Below are positions 11,126-21,949 of a stretch of DNA of 64,000 nucleotides, piece after piece. The position numbers and the translations under genes are program-made. Origin of the DNA: Lycium barbarum (taxonomy: Eukaryota; Streptophyta; Magnoliopsida; Solanales; Solanaceae). Every line of letters starts with the position of its first letter. Within the stretch, counting starts at the first letter, position 1. Under the pieces are notes generated by a model that was given only the letters and a program-made list of their open reading frames with translations, was not told where the DNA came from and did not search any database. The stretch spans positions 14,520,336 to 14,584,335 of the forward strand of contig NC_083340.1 of NCBI RefSeq assembly GCF_019175385.1. The letters are read 5' to 3'.

Positions 11126-12626
11126 ATGGTATAAATTTGTTACATTTTGTTTAATGTCCATTGATTAATTTGATTGAATTTTTTTTTTTTTTTGGCTGAT
11201 ATTGTTTGTGTTTTAATGTGTGTTAGGGAGCTGGAGGACCTGATGAGGAGGATAATAAGTGGCCACCATGGTTGAAGCCATTGTTAAAAGAACGTTTCTT
11301 TGTTCAATGCAAATTACATGCTGATTCACATAAGAGTGAATGTAATATGTACTGTTTGGATTGTATGGATGGTGCTCTTTGTTCTCTTTGTTTATCTCAT
11401 CACAAGGACCATCGTGCCATTCAGGTAAATTCATATTACTTAATAGTTGTTTATTCTTTCACTTTCACTTTCAGAGCTATTTTTGTCAAATATAGAGCAG
11501 CTTTTCTCTAATGGAATCACAAAAAATGCACTGTTTTTAAGCAACACTTCAATTTCAAATTTAAACATTAAGGGGTTTCTGCCAGTTTTGTCAAATACAG
11601 AGCATCTTTTTTCTATCCCTTTTACCCTTTTTCCTTTAATGGAATCACAAAAATGCAATGTTTTAAAGCACCCCTTTTATTCAAAATTGTTGATTAGTTA
11701 AATGTTCAAAAAAAAATTCACCGTTGACTTGAAGAATGAGTGGTTGAATGTGGTTTGCTTGCTCTGTATTTTCTTACAGATTAGGAGATCATCATACCAT
11801 GATGTGATAAGGGTGAATGAAATACAGAAGTATTTGGACATCACTTCAGTTCAGACCTACATTATCAACAGTGCTAAGGTTGTCTTCTTGAATGAGAGAC
11901 CACAACCTAGGCCAGGCAAAGGTGTCACTAATACCTGTGATGTTTGTGAAAGGAGCCTTCTTGACTCCTTCAAATTCTGCTCTCTTGGTTGCAAGGTACA
12001 GTATTTTAATTCTCTTTTTAGCTCCATTCTTTACCCCTGTACAAATTTTCTTGCATTTATTTTGACTTTTAATGGTAGTCATTAAATTGGTAGATATTCT
12101 AAGTTGGGGGTAGTTGGCTTTTGACAAAATGTGAAGCAACTGAATGGGTGGGGTGTGGAGTTTCCACTCACATTTTACTAGTCCATTATTGGGCACAAAC
12201 TTTGGCATCATCAACAGTTTTTTTTGGGAACACAAATAAAAAAAAATTAACAATATGGGATTTTGAGATTGGAAATAGATTACATTTAAGGTGATTCTGA
12301 ATCTTGATTGTTAGCGATTCTAGGAATGGTCATTTATTAATTTGTAAATTTTGATTATTTTACAGATTGTTGGGACATCAAAAAACTTTGTGAAGAGGCC
12401 AAGGCCAAAACAATCACCGGAGAAGAAAAGGTCACCGGTGGCAACCTATGACTCCGAGGATTCTTACAGCAGTAGCAGCCATGGTCGGCACAACAGCCCA
12501 ATCAACAAGGTTCAAAGTTTCAGTCCGTCAACACCCCCTCCAACTTCTGTTAATTACAGAACAGCCAAGCGAAGAAAGGGAATTCCACATCGAGCCCCAA
12601 TGGGAGGACTAGTTATGGGATATTAA
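11126..12626 (+). CDS. PLATZ zinc-dependent DNA-binding protein
   Basis: Four exons are visible: ATG alone at 11126-11128, then 11227-11424, 11780-11995 and 12366-12626, all with GT-AG introns in phase 0, giving 225 residues. PLATZ proteins are plant-specific nuclear factors that bind A/T-rich DNA and usually repress transcription; some also interact with RNA polymerase III. The first zinc site spans residues 29-63 (C29, H32, C40, C44, C47, C53, C56, H59/H60, H63). The second is CDVC at 120-123 plus C134 and C138. The tail has a serine-rich stretch (SEDSYSSSS), then KVQSF and a basic KRRK motif that may be a nuclear signal. Length and motif order are normal for the family, so I judge it intact. 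The start is chosen because exon 2 opens with the conserved GAGGP...WPPWL segment right after ATG. Confidence 0.93.
11480..11690 (+). repeat. Divergent tandem duplication inside PLATZ intron 2
   Basis: The segment TTTTGTCAAATAtAGAGCA near 11481, with following AATGGAATCACAAAAA, recurs 105 bp later at 11586 with small gaps. Both copies lie wholly inside the intron between exons 2 and 3, so the protein is unaffected. Confidence 0.6.
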
Positions 12627-13800
12627 TCAAGTCCAAGTCCAAGTAATCAGAATGCAGCTTCCTCCAAACTCATTAAAACACTAGTGCTTTCTCTAGAAAA
12701 GGCCAGTGTTTGATAAGTATTGTATATATACTTTATAGGTACTAGTATGTAATGGGAAAAGTTGGAGGAGGGGTGGAAGTTTAAATAAGAAAATGTGAAG
12801 GGACTAATAGGGTTAAAAGTTAGAAGGTGGGCTTAGAAAATAAGCCATATATGTTATTATTATATGGTATGATATGATGAAATATCGTATACTATACTAT
12901 ATGATGAAATATCATATACAGCGACTCTGGGCTTTAGGAGTGGTTATACATAAGTTTTGTTTGTTTTTTTCTCTCGTGTAATCAAAAATGTAAATATAAT
13001 GTTCCTGTAGTTTGGATATTTTAACAACCGTGTTTATCTTCTTGTTTGTATCAATTTTGAATATTTTTTGTGGTGTGCTGAATTTTTTTTTAATTTTTTT
13101 GAGCAATAGCTGCTAATCTTGGAAACTTTTGACTGGTTGAGGTAACTTCCAATTGGTTTTGGTCATCATGGGGTCTCTGGTGGGGCGACATCAAGCCACG
13201 TGGCTGGTGATGATTGGGTAAAGGATTCTAGGTGTCTTTGGTTTATGGAATTGTGGGTGTATGTCAGCCGCCGCCCCCGCTGGGTTAGTTTCTTGGTGGA
13301 GGGGTTTTGCCGTTTGTTTAGTGGAGAGCTAGGTGATTGGTGGCCGTTAGATTAAATGTTTGATTGGACGGTCCAGATTCTGCAATGACGTTTATGAGCG
13401 ATCTTTTGACTTCTATAATTGTGTACCAATTCGGGATTTGGGAAAATAGAAAGTGGTAGTATTTGATTTTTTGCCGTTTCCCATACACAAAAATGCTCGC
13501 TCAATTTCGCCCCTTTAATTTTAAATAAAAAGAATACCGTAGAAGAAAAGGTGAATGTGTATTCGGGGACCAGGGACCCCATGGATCTGATTAAAATTGC
13601 AAGTGGCAATTTGTTGATTGAAGTGTTGTGTTATTTATTTATAAAATACTATTTACTTGTATCATATTTTAAATTTTACGTTTGGCTTTGAATTGTTGAA
13701 AAATTTACATGTAAATTGTAGGTACAAGTGATTTGGCTTTCAGAGTTCAGACATAAAAACACACTTCAATAGTCAAAATGTTACAATTTATATCAAATTG
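12627..13800. other. 3' flank of PLATZ and a GC-richer intergenic patch
   Basis: After the stop the sequence becomes AT-rich and may contain the 3' UTR, though no single polyadenylation signal stands out. Around 13160-13400 base composition rises and a palindromic G-box, GCCACGTGGC, occurs at 13195-13204. No gene beginning downstream of it is recognised. Confidence 0.45.
13195..13204. promoter_or_regulatory. Palindromic G-box GCCACGTGGC
   Basis: A perfect 10-bp palindrome with the CACGTG core that bZIP and bHLH factors bind in plants. It is about 570 bp downstream of the PLATZ stop and no nearby start was found, so its relevance is unknown. Confidence 0.4.
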
Positions 13801-13814
13801 TGTAAACAACAATG

Positions 13815-13930
13815 ATAAATCCAGTGTAATTTTATAAGTTGGGTAAGAATAGAATAGTACTATTTAAATCCAGTATAATTTTATAAGTGAGGTTTAGGAA
13901 AGATAGTGTGTATGCAGACTTTACCCTATT
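13815..13930 (+). repeat. Decayed short interspersed repeat fragment
   Basis: ATCCAGTATAATTTTATAAGTGAGG followed within 20 bases by TAGTGTGTATGCAGACTTTACCC resembles a common Solanaceae dispersed repeat. A partial second copy of the first half lies 50-60 bp upstream. The family name is from memory and a repeat-library match is needed. Confidence 0.4.
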
Positions 13931-13989
13931 TATTATTGTAAACATCCACTTCAAGAGTCAAAATGTTACTACGATTTAATATCAAATTG

Positions 13990-14190
13990 AGTTTAATTTT
14001 CACTATTATCTCTTTGTTACACAAGTAAGTTTAGATTTTAATAAAATTTATACTATATGCATATCCTAAGACCCTGTGATTAAAGATGTGTGTCAACATG
14101 CGTTCAATTTTCACAATTTTCTCTTTGTTACACAAGTATGTTTTTCTTTTAATAAATTTTATATTATATGCATATCCTAGAGTCTTGATT
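13990..14190 (+). repeat. Tandem duplication, period about 111 bp
   Basis: TCTTTGTTACACAAGTA at 14011 recurs at 14122, with shared flanks before (TTTAATTTTCAC / TTCAATTTTCAC) and after (TATGCATATCCTA). The region is noncoding. Confidence 0.7.
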
Positions 14191-14727
14191 AAAGTGGTTG
14201 GATGGCAGAAGCATGTTTAGGGTGAGGGCTAGTGCGTGGTGTTCGTGTGATGGTAACTTTTAGAGTAGGGCATGTGAAACACGTCCAAATTAACCATTTA
14301 GTCCAAAAAGGTTTGATTGACTCCTTTTTGATTTGTTAACTGCAATCTCTTTGAGCGCTTTCTTTGGCTTTGCTTCTCATTTGTTTCTCTGCATACTTTG
14401 ACTTCTACCTGCAGTGTTCTTTCTCTCTACTCACTTCAGTTCATATAATATGGTATTTTTAATTTGCGCATACCTTTGAGAAATTATTCATCCCTATAGT
14501 ACTTTAATATGATTTCTTAATTATGTAGGAATTCATTTTCCAAATAAGGGTAAGTTTAGAGAGAGAAAAGGCAACTGGTACCTTTCTAATTTATATAAAA
14601 TATTATTTATTTTTAAATTAAATATAAAAAAACATATAATATGGATCGGAGAGAGTATTTCCTTAACATTGTCTTGAAGCAGCAGGCGGATATATTTTTC
14701 CTACCTAGGTGTTACAAAAGCAGCACA

Positions 14728-14774
14728 TTTTCACCAAGAGTTTAAATTAGCACATTTTCACCAAGAGTTTAAAT

Positions 14775-14811
<37 letters not shown>

Positions 14812-14820
14812 ATATATATT
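14728..14820. repeat. 25-bp tandem duplication followed by a (TA)n tract
   Basis: AGCACATTTTCACCAAGAG plus TTTAAATT occurs twice in succession. It is followed by two TA runs separated by a TTTATA interruption. This looks like slippage-prone noncoding DNA. Confidence 0.8.
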
Positions 14821-14999
14821 GTTAGTATAAAAATATTACACTAGCAAATAACTTAAAGACTATCTATAAGTAAGCCTTTTTAAACTATGCGATTTGTAGT
14901 CTTAAAATTGACTCGTGTAGAAATTCATTACTCTTGAGTATAATTTAAACTCCATCGTGAATTTTAGGGGCTACCTGTAGAGAAATATAGCAGAAGAAA

Positions 15000-15470
15000 A
15001 GTAAATTGGGGAGACCTTCTGATAGCCCAAGATCGTTAACTAAGATCGGAAGATTCAACTAAAGAAGAGGAAGTTTTGGAAAAAAAGTGTTTACTTGAAT
15101 TGCTTTGAAGTGGGTTGTGTTGGGTTAACTTGACTTGATTACAAATGACTAAGGTCACCCTATTTATACTTGTCTAGGGATAGTTCTAGATATACTTCTA
15201 GATACATCTATTAGAAAAATCTAGTTATCTTTATCTCCTACCACTACTCTAGAATATCTTGATATTATTCTAGATACAAAAGGATCTAGATAATTCTATC
15301 CTCAACTATAAATATCTAAGTGTCTAGAATTTCTAAACATTTCCTAAATACAATATATATCAAAGATATTACATTATAGCTTTCTAAAAACTCTTCTAAA
15401 TACCTATGATATTTATTCTTCCAAAAAATTAACTTTAATTTTTCACACTACCTGATCGTTTTAACTTCTA
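15000..15470 (-). other. LTR-like fragment (tentative)
   Basis: On the minus strand a TATA-like AAGTATAAATAGGG sits near 15168 and is followed by an unremarkable leader-like stretch. The upstream half has many TCTAGA-type repeats. This resembles a decayed copia LTR, but no matching partner, coding domain or target duplication was found. The remaining DNA up to 16747 holds no recognised gene. Confidence 0.25.
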
Positions 15471-16752
15471 TTTCCCATTGATATAGCCGTCTTCTAAAAA
15501 AAATCATTAAGACAATGTTTGTTTATCTCGATGAAATCAAGTAACACTTTTTGAATTAATTTATCGACGTCTTTCAGACATGGTGAAAATTTAAGTTGTC
15601 GATAGATTCTCGCCTATCAGTAGTGTCTTGACATATACGGTTGGTAGGTACAGATTATGACTATCTCTCTTCACGGTTCTGATTATTTTCCTCTCCATTC
15701 TTCTTCTTTCTTTTTTATTTATTTTTGCATATTTTTCCCTTTTGGTTTGGGAAAATGTGTGGCCATGAGTTGCCACAATGAACGGTATCCATATAAACAA
15801 TTGGTGGCGGCAGCCAATTGACGTATTCCAATTGACACCTTTTTCATTTGGCATGTTTTTGCCCTTTCTTTATACCCCTTTGATTGTTGAGGAAAAGATT
15901 GAATATGCTTCACTAGGGGTAATCGAATTGTACATGTGTGCCATTTTCTATTTGAAGAGGGATTCTTTTTCTAATATATGGGACATTGTCACAAAGATAT
16001 CTGATGCATTGGCAGAACAAATTAATCGGATGCCACTTGTGCCACAATTTTTTGGTACGAAGAGATAGAAGACATAATATAAGTAGGTAACAAGCTCCAA
16101 CAATTTAAATTTTCAGATAATATGATCACTCAATTCAAAGCTATAATATAGTAGGCAAATGTTTTGTATCCATATCTCAATGTAACAATTGACCGGACAT
16201 CAAACAGTAAAATTTTATTTAAGTGCGAGCTATGAGAATAATACCAAATTGAACTAAACTTTGAATACTGATATGATCTCAAAATCACATGAATCAAAGA
16301 TCAGCAAATAAAATAACGAGGGATAAGCTACATCGTCAGTCATCGCTGCAACCAATTATCATAAAGAACTTACAAATTAGGCTCACGCATGAATATCTTA
16401 ATAAAAAATATAATCAACTATATAAGAGTATAGCTATACAGTTTGAACATCAACGAGCTGAACTAACAATTTAAATTGCAACTTTAACTAACAATTCAAA
16501 TCTTTATAAGATAGCCATACAACTGAACATGAAGAAATTACTGAATTGATGATGGAACATAAAGTAATAAAGTAACAATTCCTTTTACTTTCACTTATTA
16601 CCTACTTCAAATTATTCCATCTGTTTCCTTTCAAAATGCAAGAACCTTTTTCCATACTTTCAGGCGTGTACACAGGAGTTTCAATCTTGTAGTTTTTTGT
16701 TTGTTTGTTTTTTGTAATCTTGTAGTTCACTCCACTATTTAATCCTTGATTG

Positions 16753-17432
16753 TGTATACGGTAAAAACCGAATATGAGTCAAACCGGTGAAACGAGAAAC
16801 CGAAGGAAGAGGGAGCAAGAACATACATGAAGACCTTCACTCTGAACCGGAGGAACGCCTGTCCGGAACCGATCGGGATGACCATTTGGTCCGGTTCCTT
16901 CATCACCGAGTTGCTTGAGGCCGTTACCCCGAGTATCCGTGCCGTTAGTCTGGTACAGCCGTTGCACACGAGCCATACATCAGTAGCGTCCTGTCATGGT
17001 CAACCACCAACCATGCGTGTGTCAGACCGTACGGCCAACCTAATCCCACCAAATCTGTTCATAGTTGTCATTATTATTATTATTTTAACAATTTGTATGG
17101 TATGAGGCCCATAGAGGCAACACTATAAATAGAGCTCATCCACCTCCTATGAAGGGGTTGGCTCATTCATTTTCAAAGAACACTTGTAACATCAAAGCAT
17201 ATATACAATCTCTCTCTCTAAGATCTGATTCGGTCCATAGTGACCATTTGCATTTTCATTGTATTTCCTCAAACAAGTGTTGTATGTCATTTAACAAGCA
17301 TTAATACACTTCATCAATTGCGTCGCTACATAACGTCCATATACTCTATTCCCCACGGTATATATTGAGATTCAAACACATATCTTATACCCACTTACAA
17401 ATTCAATTGATTATCCAAATTCGGGGTAAACA
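16753..17432 (+). repeat. 5' LTR of the Tat element
   Basis: It begins TGTATACGG and ends GGGTAAACA. It carries TATAAATA at 17124-17131, placing the transcript start near 17155. The partner is 27775-28457. Confidence 0.95.
17124..17131 (+). promoter_or_regulatory. TATA box of the Tat 5' LTR
   Basis: TATAAATA is preceded by GGCAACAC and followed by GAGCTCATCC, and it is identical in the 3' LTR. It is the obvious core promoter for the genomic RNA. Confidence 0.7.
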
Positions 17433-17433
17433 G

Positions 17434-17453
17434 TTTGGCGTCCACCGTGGGGC
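17434..17453 (+). other. Primer binding site region
   Basis: TTTGGCGTCCACCGTGGGGC lies one base after the 5' LTR, where a tRNA primes minus-strand synthesis. The TGGCG...GTGGGG form is usual for Tat elements. I did not assign the tRNA. Confidence 0.65.
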
Positions 17454-17541
17454 TAGGATAATAGTGGTCTTTGGTCTTGATTTCCATCATATTCATCAAA
17501 ATCAAAAACATCTTTTGCCCGTCTCTGCGAAAACGGACTAA

Positions 17542-18855
17542 ATGGCCGACATCGAACAATCTGGCCATGTCAACAACACCGAGATTGTGGCGGAAAATGA
17601 AGGCAGCGGACTACGGGGATTGCCAAATCCCACTGACCCGAACCTCGTCGATTCGAGGGAGGGACTCAACCGGCAAAATACCGTGGACCAAGAGAATGCC
17701 CCCCTACCGGCCACTGATCCTCTAAATACTCACAATTCCGTTACGTTATCTCGGACCCAGGGCCGGAGAGAACCGGATGCACCAAACAACAATGTTAACT
17801 TACGTTTAATTTTCGAAATGTTACAGGAACAAAGAGCGGCAATCGCCGAGCAAGGAATCGCAATTGCCCGGTTGCAGAGCGGAAAAGGTGAAGCGGAGTC
17901 GGAAAAGGCAAAGGGTGTTGCCCAAACCGAAAGAAACGAGGCACGAATGGTTGAGAGCGACGGCTCCGGAGTCGGTTCTTCTACCGAGGTTCTAAAGATG
18001 CTCGAAACTTTGGCGAAACGGGTAGACTCAACTGAAAAGAGGGTCGAGACATACAATTCTCGGGTGGATCAGATCCCGGGGGCTCTGCCTTTACTGAAGG
18101 GGCCGAATTCGAAAAGGTACATCCAAAGGCCTTTTCCTCCGAGCGCAGCCTCGAAACTGATCCCGAAGAGGTTCAAGATGCCCGATATACAGAAATATGA
18201 CGGCACAACGGACCCACACGAGCACGTGACCTCATACACTTGTGCCATAAAAGGCAATGATATGGAGGAAGATGAGATTGAGTCAGTGTTGTTGAAAAAA
18301 TTTGGGGAGACTCTGTCAAAGGGAGCGTTGACATGGTATGACCACCTGCCCGAGCATTCTATCACTTCTTTCGAAATGCTCGCTGATGCCTTCGTAAAGG
18401 CTCATGCCGGTGCCAAAAAGGTACAAGCCCGCAAGGCCGATATCTTCCGAATAACCCAAAGGGACGATGAGTTACTGCGTGAGTTCATCAACCGGTTCCA
18501 GAGGGAACGGATGGAACTCCTCTCGGTTCTAGAAGAATGGGTCGCGCAAGCTTTCACAAAGGGGCTCAACGAGCTGAGTTCAACCGCTTCGTTCAAATTA
18601 AAAGAAAATTTGCTGGAATACGAGGCTGTGATATGGGCCGATGTCCATAATCGGTATGAATCGAAGATTCGGGTGGAGGATGATCATTTCGAGCTCCCCC
18701 TAGTCCCAGTAAAAATGGATAGAAGTTTTGAGAAGCCAAGGAAGGGCTATGAAACAAAGGCCGAATCATCGAGAAAAAGGTTTCGGCCATACTCCCATTC
18801 GGAGAGACAAAATTTTAGGTCGGAAAAGTCGAGGGAGAGCCCGAGTCGTTTCTGA
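17542..18855 (+). CDS. Gag N-terminal and capsid part of the Tat element
   Basis: The 437-residue frame opens with an acidic, low-complexity leader. A short amphipathic stretch follows (about 88-112, LRLIFEMLQEQRAAIAEQG), and then a retrotransposon gag capsid domain at roughly 205-350. Recognisable capsid pieces are IQKYDGTTDPHEH, GALTWYDHLP and the ELLREFINRFQRER stretch. Gag packages the element RNA in particles. The frame stops at 18853-18855, but gag-like sequence continues in another frame. A zinc-knuckle-like CEYHETHGHRTEDC at about 19076-19119 is followed by an in-frame TAG near 19123. The original gag therefore extended further and is broken by at least one frameshift and one stop. 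Confidence 0.88.
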   Translation: MADIEQSGHVNNTEIVAENEGSGLRGLPNPTDPNLVDSREGLNRQNTVDQENAPLPATDPLNTHNSVTLSRTQGRREPDAPNNNVNLRLIFEMLQEQRAAIAEQGIAIARLQSGKGEAESEKAKGVAQTERNEARMVESDGSGVGSSTEVLKMLETLAKRVDSTEKRVETYNSRVDQIPGALPLLKGPNSKRYIQRPFPPSAASKLIPKRFKMPDIQKYDGTTDPHEHVTSYTCAIKGNDMEEDEIESVLLKKFGETLSKGALTWYDHLPEHSITSFEMLADAFVKAHAGAKKVQARKADIFRITQRDDELLREFINRFQRERMELLSVLEEWVAQAFTKGLNELSSTASFKLKENLLEYEAVIWADVHNRYESKIRVEDDHFELPLVPVKMDRSFEKPRKGYETKAESSRKRFRPYSHSERQNFRSEKSRESPSRF

Positions 18856-19345
18856 GGTCGGGGTAGCAAGCGGGTCGAGCGCCCGCCAAACAGCCGGGGG
18901 CTCTCATTCAGGAGTGATGCCGGAAGTTCTGCCGGTAATAAGGGTCTGCCAAAGATTTCGGAGTACAACTTCAACGTTAGTACTTTGGGTCTCGTCTCGG
19001 CCATCGGCCGTGTCCCGGATGTAAGATGGCCAAAACCTCTAAGGTCAGATCCGGGCCAACGGGATTCGAGCATGGTGTGTGAATATCACGAAACCCATGG
19101 CCATAGAACCGAGGATTGTCGCTAGTTGAGGGAAGAGGTAGCCCAGTTATTGAAGAACGGTCATCTCCGAGATCTGCTGAGCGAGCGAGCCAAAAGTCAT
19201 TACAAGGAAAGAGAAGCTCATCGAAGGGCCGAGCCGGTCGAACCCCAGCATACAATCAACATGATAGTTGGGGGTATTGACGCCCCTCGGGGGCCGGTAA
19301 TAAAACGGACAAAGGTTTCTATTTTTCGTAAAAAGCGCATCTGAG
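18856..19345 (+). pseudogene. Gag C-terminal part with zinc knuckle, frame-broken
   Basis: Out of frame with the upstream gag, this part encodes a WPKP segment and then a C-x2-H-x4-H-x4-C knuckle near 19076-19119, a nucleic-acid-binding motif of Tat gag proteins. A TAG follows the knuckle, after which LREEVAQLLKNGHLRDLLSE continues in frame. It leads on to the protease. Confidence 0.75.
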
Positions 19346-19404
19346 ATCACTCAACCGGGGGCTCTATTTTCTTCAACGACGAAGACGCAGAGGGCATCAT
19401 TCAA

Positions 19405-19886
19405 CCGCACAATGATGCATTGGTAATTTCTGTACTTATCTTTAAAACTAAGGTTAAACGTATTTTGGTTGACCCAGGTAGCTCGGCCAACATCATCCGA
19501 TGGAGAGTGGTCGAACAGCTAGGACTGCTCGATTGGATCGTGCCGATGGCCCGGGTACTCAGCGGGTTCAATATGGCGAGCGAAACCACGAAGGGGGATA
19601 TCTCATTGCCCGTGAACGTGGATGACACCATTCAATAAACGGTGTTCTATGTGATCGAAGGGGACATGAAATATAACGCACTATTGGGTAGACCCTGGAT
19701 ACATAGCATGAGGGCGGTGCCCTCAACACTGCATCAGTTGCTGAAATTCCACACCCCGGAGGGGGTGAAAACCATCCGAGGTGAGCAGCCCGCAGCAAGG
19801 GAAATGTTCGCAGTAGAGGAAGCGGCGCCTCGGCCCAAGGAACCGGCTCAGGAGGAAAAGGATGTGACCGGGGAGGTCCCCCAATA
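19405..19886 (+). pseudogene. Aspartic protease of the Tat element (interrupted)
   Basis: The translation contains the active-site motif LVDPGSSANII at about 19468-19500 and, further on, [13 protein letters not shown], typical of retropepsin-like proteases of this lineage. The enzyme would cleave the Gag-Pol precursor. A TAA at 19636-19638 separates the two halves in the same frame. Confidence 0.85.
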
Positions 19887-19914
19887 GCAATCAAAGTATA
19901 CCGGGTCGGATCCA

Positions 19915-20990
19915 GTGCATGAAGAATATGATTTCGAGGTACCCAGATCATTTGTCATGCCAGATGACTCGGATGCAACCAAGTCAACCGTAGAGGAGCT
20001 GGAGCAGATCATCCTGTTTGAGTACCTACCAGACAGAAAGGTATACCTGGGCACGGGGCTCACCCCGGAGCTCAGGCGTAAATTAATTGAGTTTCTTCGA
20101 GCTAACGATGATTGCTTTGCATGGTCGCATATAGATATGACAGGTATATCATCGGAAATAGCAACTCACAAGCTCAGCTTGGACGGGAAGTTTTCCCCGG
20201 TGAAGCAAAAAAGAAGGCCCATGGCGAAGGCAAAACACGCCTTCGTGAAAGACGAGGTAACAAACCTTTTAAAAATAGGCTCTCTCCGGGAAGTGAAGTA
20301 CCCGGATTGGCTTGCTAACGTGGTGGTAGTGCCCAAAAAAGGTAATAAATTTTGAATGTGTGTCGATTATAAGGATTTAAACAAGGCATGCCTGAAGGAC
20401 TCATTTCCATTGCCTCACATCGATAGAATGATCGATGCGACGGCCGGACATGAGATGTTAAGTTTTCTTGATGCTTACTCCGGGTATAACCAAATTCGGA
20501 TGCACCCGGAGGATCAAGAGAAAACATCCTTCATCACCCGATATGGGACTTACTGTTATAACGTCATGCCTTTCGGACTAAAAAATGCCGGTGCAACTTA
20601 CCAACGCCTAGTTAATGGAATGTTCGAAGAACAAATAGGGAAAACGATGGAAGTTTATGTTGCGATATGGTTGTTAAGTCCCTGGAAACAGAGGACCATT
20701 TAAAGCATTTGCAGGAAACCTTTGATGTGCTCCGCAAATAAAACATGAAGCTCAACCCGGAAAAATGTGCCTTCGGAGTAAGGTCCGGTAAATTTCTGGG
20801 TTTCATGGTGTCAAACCGGGGAATTGAAATCAATCCGGACAAGATCAAGGCCATCGAGGATTTCGAGGTTGTGGACAACATAAAAGGGGTACAGAGGCTC
20901 ACCGGAAGAATAGCGGCGCTGAGTCTCTTCATATCGAGGTCCTCGGACAAGAGTCACCGTTTCTTCTCTTTGCTTAGGAAGTAGAACGAT
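19915..20990 (+). pseudogene. Reverse transcriptase of the Tat element (interrupted)
   Basis: RT motifs appear in order: KIGSLREVKYPDWLAN, VVVPKKG, CVDYKDLNKAC, DSFPLPHID, FLDAYSGYNQI, FITRYGTYCY and MPFGLKNAGATYQR. The enzyme copies the element RNA into DNA. A TGA at 20353-20355 breaks the fingers region. A one-base shift at about 20660-20666 falls exactly at the catalytic Asp-Asp motif, and a TAA follows at 20739-20741. The thumb/connection resumes at 20745 with [12 protein letters not shown]. The copy cannot make active enzyme. Confidence 0.92.
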
Positions 20991-21005
20991 TTCGTTTGGA
21001 CACCA

Positions 21006-21421
21006 GAGTGCCAAGAAGCTCTACGAGAATTGAAGAGGTACTTGTCTAGCCCCCCGTTGCTGCACACACCGAAAGCGGACGAGACACTTTTCCTCTACCT
21101 AGCTGTCTCCAAAGTGGCGGTAAGTGGCGTTTTGGTCCGAGAAGAATCAGGTACGCAATTCCCTATCTATTACGTAAGTAGAACTTTGGGGGATGCGGAG
21201 ACCCGTTACCCCCATTTGGAAAAATTGGCATTAGCACTGGTAAGCGCTTCCAGAAAGCTCAAGCCTTATTTTCAATGTCACCCCATATGTGTAGTAACTA
21301 CTTAACCTCTAAAAAACATCATGCACAAACCAGAGTTGTCAGGTAGATTAACAAAATGGGCTGTAGAAATTAGCGGTTACGATATCTAGTATAGACCTCG
21401 AACGACCATCAAATCCCAAAT
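21006..21421 (+). pseudogene. First RNase H domain (degenerate) of the Tat element
   Basis: LFLYLAVSKVAVSGVL, PIYYVSRTL and YPHLEKLALALV follow RT in the place of the Ty3-type RNase H. The first catalytic Asp position in LYLAVS is absent, as I recall for Tat elements, where this copy serves as a connection domain. A TAA at 21302-21304 and further stops near 21388 interrupt it. Confidence 0.75.
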
Positions 21422-21422
21422 C

Positions 21423-21865
21423 TTGGCCGATTTTGTGGCAGACTTTACCCCGGCTATGGTCCCCGAGGTCGAAAGAGAGCTTCTACTGACCTCGGGAAAG
21501 GCCACGGGCATTTGGTCTCTACACACGGACGAGGCCTCGAACCTTAAAGGTTCCGGACTAGGGATTGTCCTTAGGACCCCGACCGGGGATGTCATTCGAC
21601 AATCCATTAGAACTGCTAAATTGACTAACAATGAAGCCGAGTATGAGGCTATGATTGCAGGTTTGGAATTGGCTCGAAGTATGGGAGCCGAAATAATCGA
21701 GGCAAAGTGCGACTCGCTTTTGGTCGCAAACCAGGTGAACGGCGTATTCGAAGTCAAGGACGAACGGATGCAGAGGTACCTCGAAAAAAACCCAAGTGGT
21801 GATTCATCGATTTAAAGAATGGACCATGCAGCACGTACCGAGGGAGCAGAACAGCGAGGCCGATG
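21423..21865 (+). pseudogene. Second RNase H domain (aRNH type) of the Tat element
   Basis: A second RNase H fold is shown by SLHTDEASNLKGSGLGIVL, NNEAEYEAMIAGLELA and EAKCDSLLVANQVNG, which supply the D-E-D catalytic series. A second RNase H is diagnostic of the Tat lineage. The residue after the first Asp is Glu where Gly is usual. An A-run near 21785 marks a frameshift, after which VIHRFKEWTMQHVPREQNSEADALANLGS continues the domain end. Confidence 0.85.
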
Positions 21866-21949
21866 CATTAGCAAATTTGGGATCCTCGGTCGAGGGGGAG
21901 GAAATCAAACCCGGGGCAACGGTACACTTATCGAACACGGCCATAGAAA

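Noticed and set aside
14560..14660. Stowaway-like end ATATGGATCGGAGAGAGTA
   Set aside because: Only one terminus was seen; the matching left end and TA duplication could not be placed.
15778..16068. 96-codon open frame upstream of the Tat element
   Set aside because: No family resemblance, no splice partners, and a competing frame on the other strand.
16827..17105. 92-110 codon frames in both LTRs (also 27796-28128)
   Set aside because: They lie in LTRs, cross the U3 region, and change length between the two LTRs.
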